Shown here one piece after another: positions 1 through 12,794 of a stretch of DNA of 64,000 nucleotides. The position numbers were made by a program, and so were the translations under genes. The DNA lies in NCBI GenBank assembly GCA_028554795.2, contig JAPYKE020000037.1:2854501-2918500 (forward strand), read 5' to 3'. The notes beneath the pieces were generated by a model that was not told the origin of the DNA, did no database searches, and was given only the letters and a program-made list of their open reading frames with translations. How positions within the stretch are numbered: the stretch's first letter is position 1; the number at the start of each line of letters is the position of its first letter. Source of the stretch: Sinohyriopsis cumingii. Taxonomy: Eukaryota; Mollusca; Bivalvia; Unionida; Unionidae.

Positions 1-1204
1 GACAGGGTGTCATACATTAAACAGAAGTTTCAAATGACAGAATATCCTGTAGTTAAACAGAATTAACATCTGACAGGGTGGTATACAATTACACTGAAAG
101 ATCATTGAATTTTTCCTTTCCTGTGTTATACAAAGTATTTCTTGTAATTTGTAATAGTAAGCACGTTGTTTTGTTTGTTTATTGTTTTTCTTTTTGGTTC
201 TTGGTGGGTTGGGGTGTTGTTTATGAAATAACTGGAATATTATATAAGTTAGATTAGTATCCGCGACTAGAACATGAACAGACAGAATGCGAAACAACGG
301 CAAGAGTTATCCGTCTTTCAAGAAACGTAATTTCTTGTGTCATCACCGAATCTCCGTGCATAAAGTAAGGTATATGACTTACTTTATTTAGCAGTAGGAA
401 CTCTAGTGTTTCAATGCCATCTCTCTACGATTCGCCATTAACTATATACACAGGTATTTTAGAGAAGAAAGTCTTGGAGGACAAAATATATCACAACTAT
501 TGAAAGAGCATATAGACCTTGTACGTGCTTTATACAAAAAACAAACTTCTTATCTCTTGTTCGAATGTTTTCAGAGACAGTGATGACGTTGCAAGGCTAA
601 CAATTCAATTATTTTAGCATTCTATGTATCTCTAAAAACCACTCACAATTCTCCGTTAGTTCTCTCAGGGGACGAAATTTGAAGGAATGCACAGAGCAGT
701 ATTGCATCTGGTTAAAAGCAAAGATTTGTAGAAAGGGTAATATTTTCGATTGAACTCAACTTTTTCACCAAAGAACATACCACTAGAGTTTTAGATTGTG
801 TCGAGGAGCACACGTAAGTCTTTCTTAGGAGAAAATAAAATTCCTTCCACAGTTTTCCTACGTGTAGCTCAGGAAACCACGCCCAACACAATTCGAAAAT
901 GAAATTCGGAGGTTTATCTGTCAAAGCGTATTTTCTTTATAAGATCTCATTAGATCGAAAACGAAATTAATATCTACCTAATACAAACAGGTTTCTTAGC
1001 GTTTTTCATCAGGAAAGTAAACTTTACAAATAGTGTTTGACACCATATTCAGTTTAATTAAGGAACCCATTTGCCATTATCTACGCAGTCGGACGTCTGT
1101 TGTTAATAGATAGGTAATACCGTTTGCTAAAAAAGTACATCCGTATCGACTCCATATAAGAATAAAACGGTACTAAACAAGATTTCTTAGATAGATGACC
1201 TCTC
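1..1204. other. Intergenic, no recognisable feature
   Basis: AT-rich sequence with only short chance ORFs. No domain, repeat array or RNA gene was recognised here. Confidence 0.6.
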
Positions 1205-1503
1205 CGGTGGTTTACTTGGTTAGAGCGTCAGTCTCAAGTGCGTGAGGTCGCGGGTTCGAATCCCGGGAGAATCTTACCAAATACTAATAAAATGGTACTA
1301 GCAGCTCGCGAAGCGCTCAGCATTAAGATGTTAGTGTTACGACTGGTTGGCCTGGTGTCAGGATAATGTGACTGGGTGAGACTTGATGCTACACTTTTGC
1401 GGCACGATGCTCCAGTGCTGAACATCGTTAAAGTTAACGTCCGCACTGCAGACTTCGTAGCGATACGACTGTAAAATTGTTAAAGCTAAGCTACAAATCC
1501 AAA

Positions 1504-1504
<1 letters not shown>
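1205..1504 (+). repeat. tRNA-derived SINE, family B, copy 1
   Basis: The 5' part looks like a tRNA gene: an A-box-like stretch near TTAGAGCGTCAG, and a B box GGTTCGAATCC at about 1,253. A family-specific body follows (TGGTGTCAGGATAATGTGAC) and the copy ends in a CA tract. The same body recurs at 12,231-12,529 (minus), 22,683-22,885 and 22,945-23,240, which defines a dispersed family. An internal pol III promoter is expected for such elements. The tRNA part is degenerate, so this is not a working tRNA gene. Confidence 0.8.

Positions 1505-1544
<40 letters not shown>
1505..1544. repeat. (CA)n microsatellite, SINE B tail
   Basis: Pure CA dinucleotide run directly after SINE family B copy 1. Other copies of the family also abut CA/GT runs. 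Confidence 0.95.
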
Positions 1545-1546
<2 letters not shown>

Positions 1547-2079
1547 TAGATTTTAACAGGTTGGTGAAGTGCTGTTTAGTGAACATAGCTACTGAATAAT
1601 AAGGACCTCAGCCAATTGTAAAACGTTTAGTTACCTAACATAGCCATTTTGAAAGAGGGACAGCTAGCGGTTCTCAAACCATGGTACGCTGAAACCCGGT
1701 AGTCCACGAGCTCCACTCAGGCGATACGCTGAACAGTGGTGGTCCACGAGCTCCACTCAGGTGGTACGCAGAACAGTTTTAGAATATTCAGCGGCCTGAA
1801 CTTTTATTTAAAAGTAGAACAAAAAACAGGTTTTTCTATCTCGCTAGAAAGGAAAGACTACTGATATGAAAAATTTGAGATGTGTGCTTTTATTTATTGA
1901 ATAAATAATTTAATTATTACGTTTTTATAAGCAGAACTTTTATGCAAAGAACTTTACAATAGTTAGGTAACGGTATATTCAATATTTAGAAAGATTATTA
2001 AGTGGTGCGCTAAAACCCTCAGCAACGTTCCAATGGTTCGTGAGAAAAAGATAGTTTGAGACACACTGACACAGTGAAC
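1545..2079. other. Intergenic; short imperfect direct repeat
   Basis: No gene seen. A block containing GTCCACGAGCTCCACTCAGG occurs twice, at about 1,701 and 1,740, flanked by similar GGTACGC(T/A)GAA stretches. This is a small tandem duplication. Confidence 0.6.
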
Positions 2080-2086
2080 AGTGATG

Positions 2087-2126
<40 letters not shown>

Positions 2127-2134
2127 TGATGATG

Positions 2135-2208
<74 letters not shown>

Positions 2209-2210
2209 AG
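2080..2210. repeat. (ATA/ATG)n-(AGA)n microsatellite
   Basis: Trinucleotide run passing from ATA through ATG units to AGA. It keeps frames open on both strands, giving spurious poly-Ile/Arg and poly-Tyr/Ser ORFs. Confidence 0.95.
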
Positions 2211-2870
2211 TGCAATATTCTAAGAGTAAACCGTTATGTATCTGTAATTTATATTGTGTACTTGACTTGATTGAGGGTTGTGGATGGAGTTTTCGTACTT
2301 GAATTTTGCCAGTGATTGAAAGTAGCTAATAAGATGTTGACTAAAATTTCAGTGTATGTGTGTGTTTGCTAGGTTTTGATAAATAAATAATTGTCATAAA
2401 TAATTAAATCTTGTTTGATACCATTCTGTGGGAATACATGAGCAGACATTGCAGTTGTGTTTAGATTTAATTCAAGAGAAATTATTCATTTAAATTTGTC
2501 ATTGTTATTATTAAGTCTTAATTGACTGCGGATTAACACAGTACTTTGGTGTTATTTATATATATGTTGTGTGCTTCACATTTATCCATGAGTGTAGGCC
2601 GTAGTTTATACTAACGGTTATTTGTAAACAAATGCTTAGATAGCCTACGTTTGTCCATGGTTGTGGGTTGTACTTCAAGATAATATTTGTAAACATGCTG
2701 ATGTGGCCCTTTGACCTTAGAAAGTTCTGGAAGCGAACTTATGACCCACATCCTGGTCATCTTGCCGTGTCTTAGATTAGTATTTTAAGTTCTGATAAGC
2801 ATAATTAATTAATTCCTACTTTCCGTTCAGTGTCAAGAATAGTTGCTAGTTATATTCCGATATAATTTCA
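2211..2870. other. Intergenic, nothing recognised
   Basis: AT-rich sequence with no coding signal or repeat that I could place. Confidence 0.5.
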
Positions 2871-2879
2871 GAGGAATAT

Positions 2880-3480
2880 TTTATTAACAATTATGGACAA
2901 AATCACTATTTTGAGATTATTGTGAATTCATTCAAAAGAGTTGTGGATTACATCATTGTGATGCACCAAGACTATTGGTACATCGGCACATTCAAGACTG
3001 TTCGTACATCAGCAGATTCAAGATTTAAATATATTCGGAATACAATAGGAATCCATTCGACCACTATATTATTGAACTTTGATATGACGTTTCGTATTGT
3101 CTAGATTTAATTCACAATACTTTAAGTTCTTTTTAAATTTTCCCTTTGAATTCTTGGGAAATAAATTATTTGTTGAATTTTCCTAAACTTGGTTTTGCTT
3201 CTTTAACTACTTAGTTTAAGACCATAGAGTCGTAACATTGGAATTTTTGTGAATTCGTTCAAGGATATTTTGGATTGCGTCATTGGTATATCAGGACATT
3301 TAAAACTATTGGTATCCTAAAACATTCAAGACCTTCGTAATTCATTCGGACTTGTGATAGGACATTAAGGACTATTTGGTATTTAATTTTGAAAGTGTCT
3401 CTTGAATTTTCACTTTGGATGCTAGGGACATAAATTGTTTGTTGGATTTTGCTAAACTGGTAGTATTACATATAATTATT
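2880..3480 (+). repeat. Dispersed repeat family C, two adjacent partial copies
   Basis: Two neighbouring related segments (about 2,915-3,240 and 3,241-3,480). Each contains a variant of the sequence running from GAATTCATTCAA to GGGAAATAAATTATTTGTTG. Related segments lie near 9,040, 11,505, 38,385 and 40,085, and longer relatives at 6,091 and 16,741. No protein is encoded. It looks like a non-autonomous mobile repeat; boundaries are approximate. Confidence 0.5.
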
Positions 3481-4705
3481 TCTTTACAAGTTCATATCAG
3501 AGCTGGTAGATCAGAGTTAAATTACACAGGACTACTTAAGTGTCTGTCAAGGACACTCATAATTTGCTATCATCGTATCACGTCAAACATTCACTTCCGT
3601 TAATGAAAACAAGTGAATTTTTACATGATATCTGAGTCAATCATACATTCAACGAAGAGTTCAATTCTATGTTTTCAGCTTAGAAAGTGTGCATCTATAA
3701 GAACAACCATCTTCCTATTTTGCAATTGTTTAAATAGCGATAAGAATCGACAACGGAATACGCAGAAATAATTTATTAAAAGTAATGTTAAACCCGATCC
3801 ACGCATCGATTTCCGCGCAAACAAACTAACATTGGGCCACTTTTGGAAATGATATTCAAAGAGTCGTGATATAACGTTCACTTATAATTCCAGAACAGCC
3901 GATTGGAAGTAATAGACGTTGTGGCAAAATAATACTTTCCCCATCACCTCTTCCTTGGGCAACCGGGGGTGTATTTCAAATACAATCCAATTAACAAATA
4001 TTTTTACAGCGTAAGTACACAGTCAAGTTTTAATCCATGGATGAAGACACAAACATTTAGTAGATGTTAGCAGATGTGCAAACGGATGTAATTAGAAAAT
4101 AACAATATATTGTATTCCTCGAGAAAATATTTGATAAATAATGCATTTTATTCTCTGCTTTTCCACTGATACCCTGATTAGAATCGTTTGCTAATAATCC
4201 ATAACTTTAGGCATAAAATTAAATTTTAATTGCATTCAAGAGGAATTCCAAATACGATTTTAACTCTCAGAGAGATTTACATCAGAGAAGAGTTTCAAAC
4301 GCGAAATTAAATCTCAGACCAGGTGATAGTGAAATCTGTTGGACAGCGCGATGGATTTATATTTACATCGATTCCAAATAAGACTTCAAATCGTAAACAT
4401 TTAAGCAGATGCAACAAAGGCAAACGGACAGAGAAACTTGCACGCATACCCAAGTAATGATGCAAAACGTACCGGTAGTTTCCATTCAGTCTATTTCTAT
4501 ATTTATTATATCATTTTGCATTGTACGGGTTTATAACTTTATAAATGTAATGTAAACATTTATTGCTAGCTTGAAACATATGTAGGAAAGTATAAATTAC
4601 CTTCTTCCAATGAGTCAGATAACTTTACGTTTTAGCAATGCAAGGGTAAACAACTCCTCAAAGGAATTTATATGACCACCTGAATTATCTCCCTGCATCT
4701 TCCAG
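3481..4705. other. Intergenic, nothing recognised
   Basis: AT-rich sequence with no supported gene. Confidence 0.5.
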
Positions 4706-4709
4706 GTTA

Positions 4710-4950
4710 TTTTTTTTTTCAGTGCCATTTTTTCAGCACATGATAAGTTTTAAATGGTGGACAGTATACCTCCTGGAGGACGAACCCGAGTAAATCCCGG
4801 TAAGAACCACCAACCCAAGGGAAGCTACTAGTAAACTTTGTCACAAATCGACGTTAACCAGGCCCTCGACTCGAACTCATGCGAACAGAGGTGAGATAGC
4901 AGTGAACGGTGTGTGCGACCGTATAAGACTACTGGACCACTCAGGGCGCC
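4710..4950 (-). repeat. tRNA-derived SINE, family A, diverged copy
   Basis: Minus-strand copy of the family seen at 27,914, 30,459 and 37,078. At its tRNA-like head (right end) it shows diverged A-box (reverse of ACTGGACCACTC) and B-box (reverse of CGACTCGAACTC) positions. The left end is a T run. It is clearly more mutated than the other copies. Confidence 0.65.
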
Positions 4951-5518
4951 ACATCCAGATACAAATTTAAACTTGCCTCTGTTCTAAAGTTGCCCGTTTC
5001 TTTTTCTCAATTGCTGTTTTAGTGTAATTGGACTGGTTCCTGTAATTGGACTGGTACTTCTAACTCAAATTTCAAAGCTAGACAAATTGTCTCATGAGGC
5101 TCAAGTTTTATTTTGTGCATATAAATTGTATCACACGTTTGAAATGTCCGAAATTCCTAGTCACTTTCAGTGTAAAGTAATGAGTTATGCGTTGAATATT
5201 GATGGAGTTTGAAAACAATTCTGATAAGTGTTTCCATAGTCTGTTGGTTTAACATTTTACTACTTTAGGCCTCTATTTTTCTTGGAGATTTTGTTGGTCT
5301 TTACACAAATTATATTACTTGATAGGCGTGAGTTATTTTGATCTCATGACGGAGAATCGAGGACCTTCTGTGTTAGAGGATAGAGATGGTTGGCATTGGA
5401 TCTAGCGAAGATTCTGAGTACTATTCCGTTAATGATCTGCATTTTAGTAATCAAATCGAACGATGAATCATTCTCACTCCATGCTTGTATACCAGCATAT
5501 AAAGGCTGAAAATGAATT
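4951..5518. other. Intergenic, nothing recognised
   Basis: AT-rich single-copy-looking sequence leading up to the satellite. Confidence 0.5.
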
Positions 5519-6090
5519 TAAATAGGTCCAAGCAGTTGTGTTACAGTCATATTAACTAGGTCCAAGCAGTTGTGTTACAGTCATATTAACTAGGTCCAAG
5601 CTGTTGTGTTACAGTCATATTAACTAGGTCCAAGCAGTTGTGTTACAGTCATATTAACTAGGTCCAAGCTGTTGTGTTACAGCCATATTAACTAGGTCCA
5701 AGCTGTTGTGTTACAGTCATATTAACTAGGCCCAAGCTGTTGTGTTACAGTCATATTAACTAGGTCCAAGCTGTTGTGTTACAGTCATATTAACTAGGCC
5801 CAAGCTGTTGTGTTACAGTTATATTAACTAGGTCCATCTAATTGATTACAGCCATATTAACAAGGTCCATCTCATTGATTATTGATATTATAACCAGGAG
5901 CATCTCATTGATTATAGCCATATTAACTAGATCAATCTCATTGATTACCGCTATATTGAGAAGGTCCATCGCATTGATTATAACCATATTAACTAGGTGC
6001 ATCTAGGTCCATCTCACTGATTATAGCTATATCAACAAGGTCGATCTCAATGATTATAGTCATATTAACTAGGTCTGTCTCATTGATTAA
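5519..6090. repeat. 34-bp then 33-bp tandem repeat array, left part
   Basis: About nine 34-bp units of the type AACTAGGTCCAAGCTGTTGT+GTTACAGTCATATT, changing after about 5,825 into related 33-bp units containing CATCTCATTGATTATAGCC. The array resumes at 7,048, so the element at 6,091-7,047 appears inserted in it. A stretch around 5,788-5,920 is repeated nearly word for word at about 7,862-8,000. Confidence 0.9.
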
Positions 6091-7047
6091 AGTGTTATGT
6101 ATATTTGATTTAATTATATCTGATTTGAGATATATTTATTTCGATTTAATTGTTTGTCAGTTTTTTTAAAAAAATTATTTTTCATTACATAATATTGTAT
6201 AGTAAATTTATTCACTAGAGATGATACTTTTTTTAAAAAATAGTTTGACCTTAACTGTTAGTGTATAAACACCAGGTGTTGATCTAAATCGTGACCGTGT
6301 TGCAGAATTTGTATCAACCTTCGTAAACAAGTTCTATTTTATTTTTAAATGATTGGTTGTTTCCAAGGTTATGATGGGACATTGTCTTTAAGAAATAAAC
6401 AATTTGTTTTTGTTTCTGAGAGTAAAAATGATTGGTTTTCGTCAGGGTCACACTTGGTAAACGTGATATGTAACACGTTTGTTTCTATAAACTTCCAGAA
6501 GATGATCAAGCCAATATAACCCATGTTTTGGAGAATTAATCTCAGTAGAAGTTGGGGTGTTAAACTGTTAGTTGGATGTTGTGCTGTTTGGAGTTATTTC
6601 AGATTACTTGGATTCCAAAGAATTAGTTCTGTTATTTTTCTGGAAATACGTGCGCTCATGTAATATTGTGGAACAAGGAGAGTTGCTTATAAAAAAATGT
6701 ATTCAGCTATCAGAAACCGGAGTGATAATTCTTATTTCTACAAGGAAATGTAAACTTCAACACTACATACTGTAGCATAAGTTATCGTCTTCCATCTTGG
6801 ATTCTTCGTCGCGATTCGAACGTGAAATCAGTAGAACATTTTGTTATTAGGACTACTAAAAGTTTATTCTCGGATTATTTTTGGATCATTTTTGGATTTG
6901 ATTCTATAAAACCGTAAGTTCGTAATTTTTTTCATTTTTACAGAATTTTTCCAGGGAAATAAATTATTGTATTTTTTTTTAAAAGCTTGTTGTTTTCACT
7001 CTTTCTTGTGTTACTGTTTATTCGAGCCAAAACAAGTGACATAGGAA
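6091..7047 (+). repeat. Dispersed repeat family C, long copy inside the satellite
   Basis: Begins about GTTATGTATATTTGATTT and ends near AAACAAGTGACATA, and splits the tandem array. It is homologous along most of its length to the minus-strand segment 16,741-17,645; shared blocks include CACTCTTTCTTGTGTTACTG and ATCACTCCGGTTT on matching strands. The only ORF (6,572-6,775, 67 codons) is not conserved in the other copy. Probably a non-autonomous transposable element. Confidence 0.6.
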
Positions 7048-8900
7048 CAGCTATATTAACTAGGTCCTAGGTCCATATCTTTGATTATAGCCATATTAAC
7101 TAGATCAATCTCATTGATTAATGCCATGTTAACTAAGTCAATCTCTTTGACTATAGCATATTAACTAGGTCTATGTCATTGATTATAGCTATATTAACTA
7201 GGTCTGTCTCATTGATTATAACTATATTAACTAGCTCCATCTCATTGATTGTTGCCATATTAACTCGGTGCATCTCATTGATTGTTGCCATATTAACTAG
7301 GTCCATCTCATTGATTATAACTATATTAACTAGCTCCATCTCATTGATTGTTGCCATATTAACTCGGTGCATCTCATTGATTGTTGCCATATTAACTAGG
7401 TCCATCTCATTGATTATAACTATATTAACTAGCTCCATCTCATTGATTGTTGCCATATTAACTCGGTGCATCTCATTGATTGTTGCCATATTAACTAGGT
7501 CCATCTCATTGATTATAACTATATTAACTAGCTCCATCTCATTGATTGTTGCCATATTAACTCGGTGCATCTCATTGATTGTTGCCATATTAACTAGGTC
7601 CATATCTTTGATTATAGCCATATTAACTAGATCAATTTCATTAATTACTGTCATGTTAACTAAGTCAATCTCATTGATTATAGCCATATTATCTAGGTCT
7701 ATGTCATTTATTATAGCCATATTATCTAGGTCTATGTCATTTATTATAGCCGTATTAACTAGGTCCAAGCTGTTGTGTTACAGTCATATTAACTAGGCCC
7801 AAGCTGTTGTGTTACAATCATATTAACTAGGTCCAAGCTGTTGTGTTACAGTCATATTAACTAGGCCCAAGCTGTTGTGTTACAGTTATATTAACTAGGT
7901 CCATCTAATTGATTACAGCCATATTAACAAGGTCCATCTCATTGATTATTGATATTATAACCAGGAGCATCTCATTAATTATAGCCGTATTAACTAGATC
8001 AATCTCATTGATTATAGCCGTATTAACTAGGTCCATCTCATTGATTATAGCCATATTAACTAGGTCCATCTCATTGATTATAGCCATATTAACTAGGTCC
8101 ATCTCATGGATTATGGCTATATTAACTAGGTCCGTGTCATTGATAATAGCCATCCATCTCATGCATTATAATCATATTAACTAGGTCTATCTCATTGATT
8201 ATAGCAGCCATGTTAACTCGGTCCATCTCATGGATTGCGAACATAATAACTAGGTCCGTCTCACTGATTATGACCATATTAACTCTGTCAGTCTCATGTA
8301 TTATAGTCATCTTAACTATGTCCAAGCTGTTTCATTATTGCCATATTCAATAGGTCCAGTATATTGCATTACAGGCAGATTACCAGGTCAATCTCGTGCA
8401 TTATAGTAAAAACCCGGTCCAAGCTGGTGCATTATAACCATGGCAACTAGATCAATCTCGTGCATTATAACTATAATAACTTGGTCAACAGGATGCATTA
8501 TAGTTATATTCACTAGGTCAGTCCCATAGGTTATAACCATGTTATCTAGGTCAATTTCATGGAATTATAACTATATTAATCAGGTCCGATTTGATGCCGT
8601 TTTACCTTGTTAGCTTGGGATAATCGCCTGCATTATAACCGAATTCTAGATATCTAATCTATTGCATTACAGCCGTATTAACTAAGTTAACCTCGTGTAT
8701 TACAGCCATTTTAACTACGTCAATCTCGTGCAATATACCCATATTAACTATATCTGATCTCATGTATTATAAGCGTCTTAACTAGGTCCACTTTGTTGCT
8801 TTATAATCAAGATTATTAGGTCCAGTCTTATGCATTATAACCAGGTTAACTAGATACAAACTAAGGTTTTAATAGGAATATTAACTAGGTCCAATCCAAT
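7048..8900. repeat. 33-bp satellite array with a 99-bp higher-order unit
   Basis: Roughly 55 units of about 33 bp (core CATATTAACTAGGTCCATCT). Between about 7,215 and 7,610 three variants alternate in a regular 99-bp higher-order unit repeated four times. 34-bp units recur at 7,755-7,890. Units decay toward the right end. Because 33 is a multiple of three, long ORFs are open on both strands (for example 7,151-7,796 and 7,905-8,184); they are by-products of the repeat. Confidence 0.92.
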
Positions 8901-9039
8901 GCTTTAAGACTCTGGTCACTATTTCCAGCTTCATGCAGCTGAATTATTAATTTTTGAATTAAACCTTGGACTTTGAATTTCGCATCCATGTGAAGAATAA
9001 ATTAAGAATTGAATGGTTGCTATCGATCAAAGGGTGTAG
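8901..9039. other. Spacer, nothing recognised
   Basis: Short AT-rich spacer between the satellite and the next family C copy. Confidence 0.4.
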
Positions 9040-9690
9040 AGGTACGAGTATATGGTATTAAACTAATTAACCAAAAGAAGCGAAACCAGCAAGCTTAGTA
9101 AAGTCAGCAAATAAATGTATTTCTCTAAGTTACAAAGTGGAAATTTAAAAGGGTCTTACAGTGTCGAGAAAGAAATCTTAATGTTCCAACACAAGTCAAA
9201 ACGTATGAAAAGTTCTGAATGAATTCTAATACTGAATGAGCTGATACGCCAATAGTCTTGAGCAGGATGACGTACCAACAGTAGTGATATATCACAATGA
9301 TATAATCCACAACGTTTTATAAGAAATTCACAGCGATCCCAAAATAGAGTTTTAGTCGTCAAAGTGAATGAGCACTTTGTAATTCCAATGCACCATTTAA
9401 ATAAATAATTCTTTTCAAGTATTAGATGAAATCAACTGAAAATGGTTTCAAAGACTGATTTTAAAATGGCAATAAAATATCTCGTTTACCACAGCCTTTT
9501 GTAAAAATATTAGACACACTAATAAGACTAGGAAGTAGGTCAAAAGTTATCGTTCTTAGTTTATACATAAGGCTTATATATACCTCAATCATTACAAAAA
9601 CATAAAAATATTCAGGTAGGCCAAATCTCTACCCTCAATCCTGGACAAGTACATACCATAAATTAAATATACATAACAGTAGCATGGTTC
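9040..9690 (-). repeat. Dispersed repeat family C, minus-strand copy
   Basis: Reads as the reverse complement of the family C segment at 3,240 (TTAAACTAATTAACCAAAAG, then AATAAATGTATTTCTC) and ends at about 9,685 in ATATACATAACAGTAG. The similar copy at 11,505-12,215 ends in the same motif. No coding capacity. Confidence 0.5.
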
Positions 9691-10935
9691 TATACTATTT
9701 CTTTTTTCATTTTTAGTGAGTTTATGGCTACTCGTACCAAGTGAAATCCTCTTTATAATGTTTTTGTCGAAATTTAATTTTGTTTTTGTATATGTAAAAC
9801 ATGTTAATTCAGTATTTTGAGAGTCATTTGAAATAAATTTGAGAATTGTGTGTCAAATTCGATATACGTCTATGCCCAGGATATCAGAGATTATAGACGT
9901 TTTAGATTAAAAAGAATAATTGTAACGTCTTACCAGTAAAGTCACACCTACCTCTATAACTGAACATAACAAAACTAAAGACGACATGAAAATTCAGTTT
10001 AAGCATACTTAGAGATATCTAAGTATGAAAGGGTGAGATAACCTCTGTCAGCTTAATAAACGTGAATATCACGAGTTCTGGTGAAATCGATTTCAGATTT
10101 CAAAACGTTTGCCATCTCTTATGACACAAATTATTGGTAATTGTTTCGCACTTTTAAAGTCCTATCACCTCTTACACCACAAAGTATTGAAAATAGTGTC
10201 GCACGTTTCAAGTTTCATCATCTATTTCAACACAGATTATTGGCAATAGTGTCGCAGGTTTGAAGCGAAATGATCTGACAGATCCTGCCACAAATGTGCA
10301 TAGTTATTTGGATGCTTTTAGCAACATTGACAACAACGGGAATGTACAATTTAAATGATGCCAAATCGCAGCTTTATATGTATTAATATGTCTCCATTCA
10401 CTTTCTAAATAGCATCATTCTTTTTATTTAGTAAAAGCTACATATCAAATTCAGTTTTATTATTAATATAAATACATGTAGTATCAACTCCTACTGATTT
10501 ACAAACATGTTGATTCGAAGAAGGAAAGTAATTTAAATCTGTTGTATGGAAAAACGAAGTGTATAAAAGTCTGTTTAAAATTACTCAAATTATTTCAATT
10601 TGCTTTCCTCATATGTGTTGTCAACAAAATCATGAAGCTGTAATATGAATGCAACGAGTAACTTCCACTGAAATATACTGAAATGGCGTAAAACTGAAAT
10701 ATTATTTGATTAGTTTTGACTACGTATGTTACAGTTGCTCATGTTGAGATGACCTCTTTATTTTTTCTTTGGGTGTTCTACGCTTTAAGAATTAAATGAC
10801 TTAAAAGACCTTGAACTACAGGAAAAATACAAATGGTTCAACCTGTAAAAATATTCCATGGCCAGATTCAATTTAATTTGCAAAACTTGGATTAGACTTT
10901 ATTAAAATAAATATTTTTTTAAACTCACTCTTTTC
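9691..10935. other. Intergenic, nothing recognised
   Basis: AT-rich. A motif like TTATTGGCAATAGTGTCGCA with a following pyrimidine stretch occurs three times around 10,130-10,265, a weak tandem repeat. No gene. Confidence 0.5.
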
Positions 10936-11300
10936 TAAGAGGTCTTTAAAGGTCGGACTAGTTTCATTTTCCTATGACATGTTTAAATGTCGGACTAGTT
11001 TCGTTTTTCTATGACATGTTTTAAGATCGGACTAGTTTCATTTTTCTATGAGGTATTTTAAAGTCTGACTAGTTTCATTTCTCTATGACATGTTTAAAGG
11101 TCGGACCAGTTTTATTTTTCTATGACATGCTTAAAGGTCGGACTGGTTTCATTTTTATATAACAAGTTTAAAGGTCGGACTAGTTTTTTTTATATGACAT
11201 GTTTAAAAGTCAGAGTCCTATCATTTTTCTATGACGTGTTTAAAGGTCAGACTAATTTCCTTTATCATGGACGTTTCTTGTGTATGATTTGTTTAAAGCT
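10936..11300. repeat. 37-bp minisatellite
   Basis: About nine units of roughly 37 bp with the core TTTCTATGACATGTTTAAAG followed by GTCGGACTAGTTTCATT. The ORF that spans it (11,122-11,505) is repeat-derived and ends in poly-Arg/Glu from the GA run. Confidence 0.85.
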
Positions 11301-11357
11301 TGAACTCGTTTCATCAAATAATTTTCCAAAGTTTTGTCTACTTAATATTAACAATGT

Positions 11358-11360
<3 letters not shown>

Positions 11361-11413
<53 letters not shown>

Positions 11414-11480
11414 TAGAGAGAGAAAGAGAGAAAGAGAGAGAGACAGAGAGAGTGATAGAGAGGGTGAGAAAGAGAGAGAT
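11361..11480. repeat. (GA)n microsatellite
   Basis: Long GA run, pure at first and then interrupted (GATAGAGAG, GACAGAG). Confidence 0.95.
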
Positions 11481-11504
11481 ATACGACAAAATGGTCTTTT
11501 TTTA

Positions 11505-12215
11505 AACTAAGTAATAGCCAGAATTGAAGCCAATAAGTATCTAAACTTCAACAAATAAATGTATTTCTCAAACTTACGAAGTAAACATTTTAAAAGAACT
11601 TAAAGTAACCATAAACGTAATATGACAAGTCCAAAGGAATTCAGTTCGGAATGAATTCTAATGTTGAATGTACTGATGCATTAATAGCCTTAAATATGTT
11701 GATGCGCCAGAGGTCTTGATGCATCACGATGATATAACCAAGACTGCGATGGAATGAATTGACAATAACCCACAATGGTGATTTTGAGAAAATTATCATT
11801 GAGTATTTTGTAATTCCAAAGAATAATTTAAATAAATGATTTCTCTCAAATTACATCTGAAAACAACTAAAGAGATAACACAAAATTATATTATAATAGG
11901 AATACATAAGATTGTTTACTTCTTTTTTATACATCACCACTTGGCCTATGTCGCAAAAGCATTCTCTGAAGAAGAAAAAACAAAAACAAAAAAAACACCT
12001 CAATCATCTTAATGGAAAATTACATCTAACAGTATACATGGTTAAATTCAAGTAAAATTCAGGTAAACAATATAGTTTCCACGGTACAGACCAAGGTTCT
12101 GAATTCGGATCTAATGAAAAATATTCTTAGAAATAACATCAGTCATGTAAGCCCAAATTCCTACTGCCATTTGTGAACGAAGATCAAGTACACAATACAA
12201 CCTAAATACACATAA
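11505..12215 (-). repeat. Dispersed repeat family C, minus-strand copy
   Basis: Starts TAAACTAAGTAATAGCC and carries AATAAATGTATTTCTCAAAC as in the copy at 9,040. It ends at about 12,212 in ACACATAACAGTAAC. Limits are approximate. Confidence 0.45.
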
Positions 12216-12230
12216 CAGTAACATATTGAC

Positions 12231-12529
12231 GTGTGTGTGTGATTAGGATTTTTAAAGTAGCTTTAACAATTTTTCAGTCATATTGCTACGATGTCTGCAG
12301 TGTTGACAGTTTATAGTGATGTCTAGCACTGGGGCATCATGCCGCAGACATGTAGCATGATGTCCCACCCAGTCACATTATCCTGACACCAGGCCGACCA
12401 GTCCTAACACTAACCTCTTAATGCTGAGCGCCAAGCGAGGCAGCTGTTAGTACCATTTTTGTAAGTCTTTGGGATGACTCGGCGAGGGATCGAACCCACG
12501 ACCTTTCGCTTCCGTGGCGGATGGTCTAA
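12231..12529 (-). repeat. tRNA-derived SINE, family B, copy 2
   Basis: Minus-strand copy running from a short GT run at the left (the tail) to the tRNA-like head at the right, which shows the reverse of a B box (GATCGAACCCACG). The family body is present as the reverse of TGTCAGGATAATGTGAC. Confidence 0.8.
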
Positions 12530-12603
12530 CACATTTTGACATGCTTAGATGCATATATACATGTACACATTTTATATATGTACATATACCTTTAAAGACA
12601 CAC

Positions 12604-12637
12604 ATATGCACACACACAAACACACACACACACACAC

Positions 12638-12678
<41 letters not shown>

Positions 12679-12680
12679 TG
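12604..12680. repeat. (CA)n(TA)n(TG)n microsatellite
   Basis: CA run, short TA run and TG run forming a near-palindrome that could fold into a cruciform or hairpin. Confidence 0.9.
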
Positions 12681-12794
12681 CGTGTGTGAGCATTATTCAA
12701 TATGCCTAGCTTAGAAGTAAGTAATAATATTCTATTAAAGATCAATCATAGTAATAAATAAACAACGAAACAGAACCCAATGAAATTAAACAGG

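Noticed and set aside
1245..1275. tRNA gene candidates with good A and B boxes (also at 22,690, 22,950 and 27,914)
   Set aside because: The heads belong to SINE families with shared bodies; acceptor stems do not pair as in a real tRNA.
7151..8325. Long ORFs on both strands (up to 207 codons) rich in Ile, Asn and Met or Ser and Leu
   Set aside because: They follow from a 33-bp tandem repeat with no stops; both strands are open, with no domain or start context.
5519..8900. CRISPR-like appearance of regular repeats
   Set aside because: Units are contiguous tandem repeats without distinct spacers, in a eukaryotic sequence; it is a satellite.
12604..12680. Regulatory hairpin
   Set aside because: The near-palindrome is just CA, TA and TG microsatellite runs.
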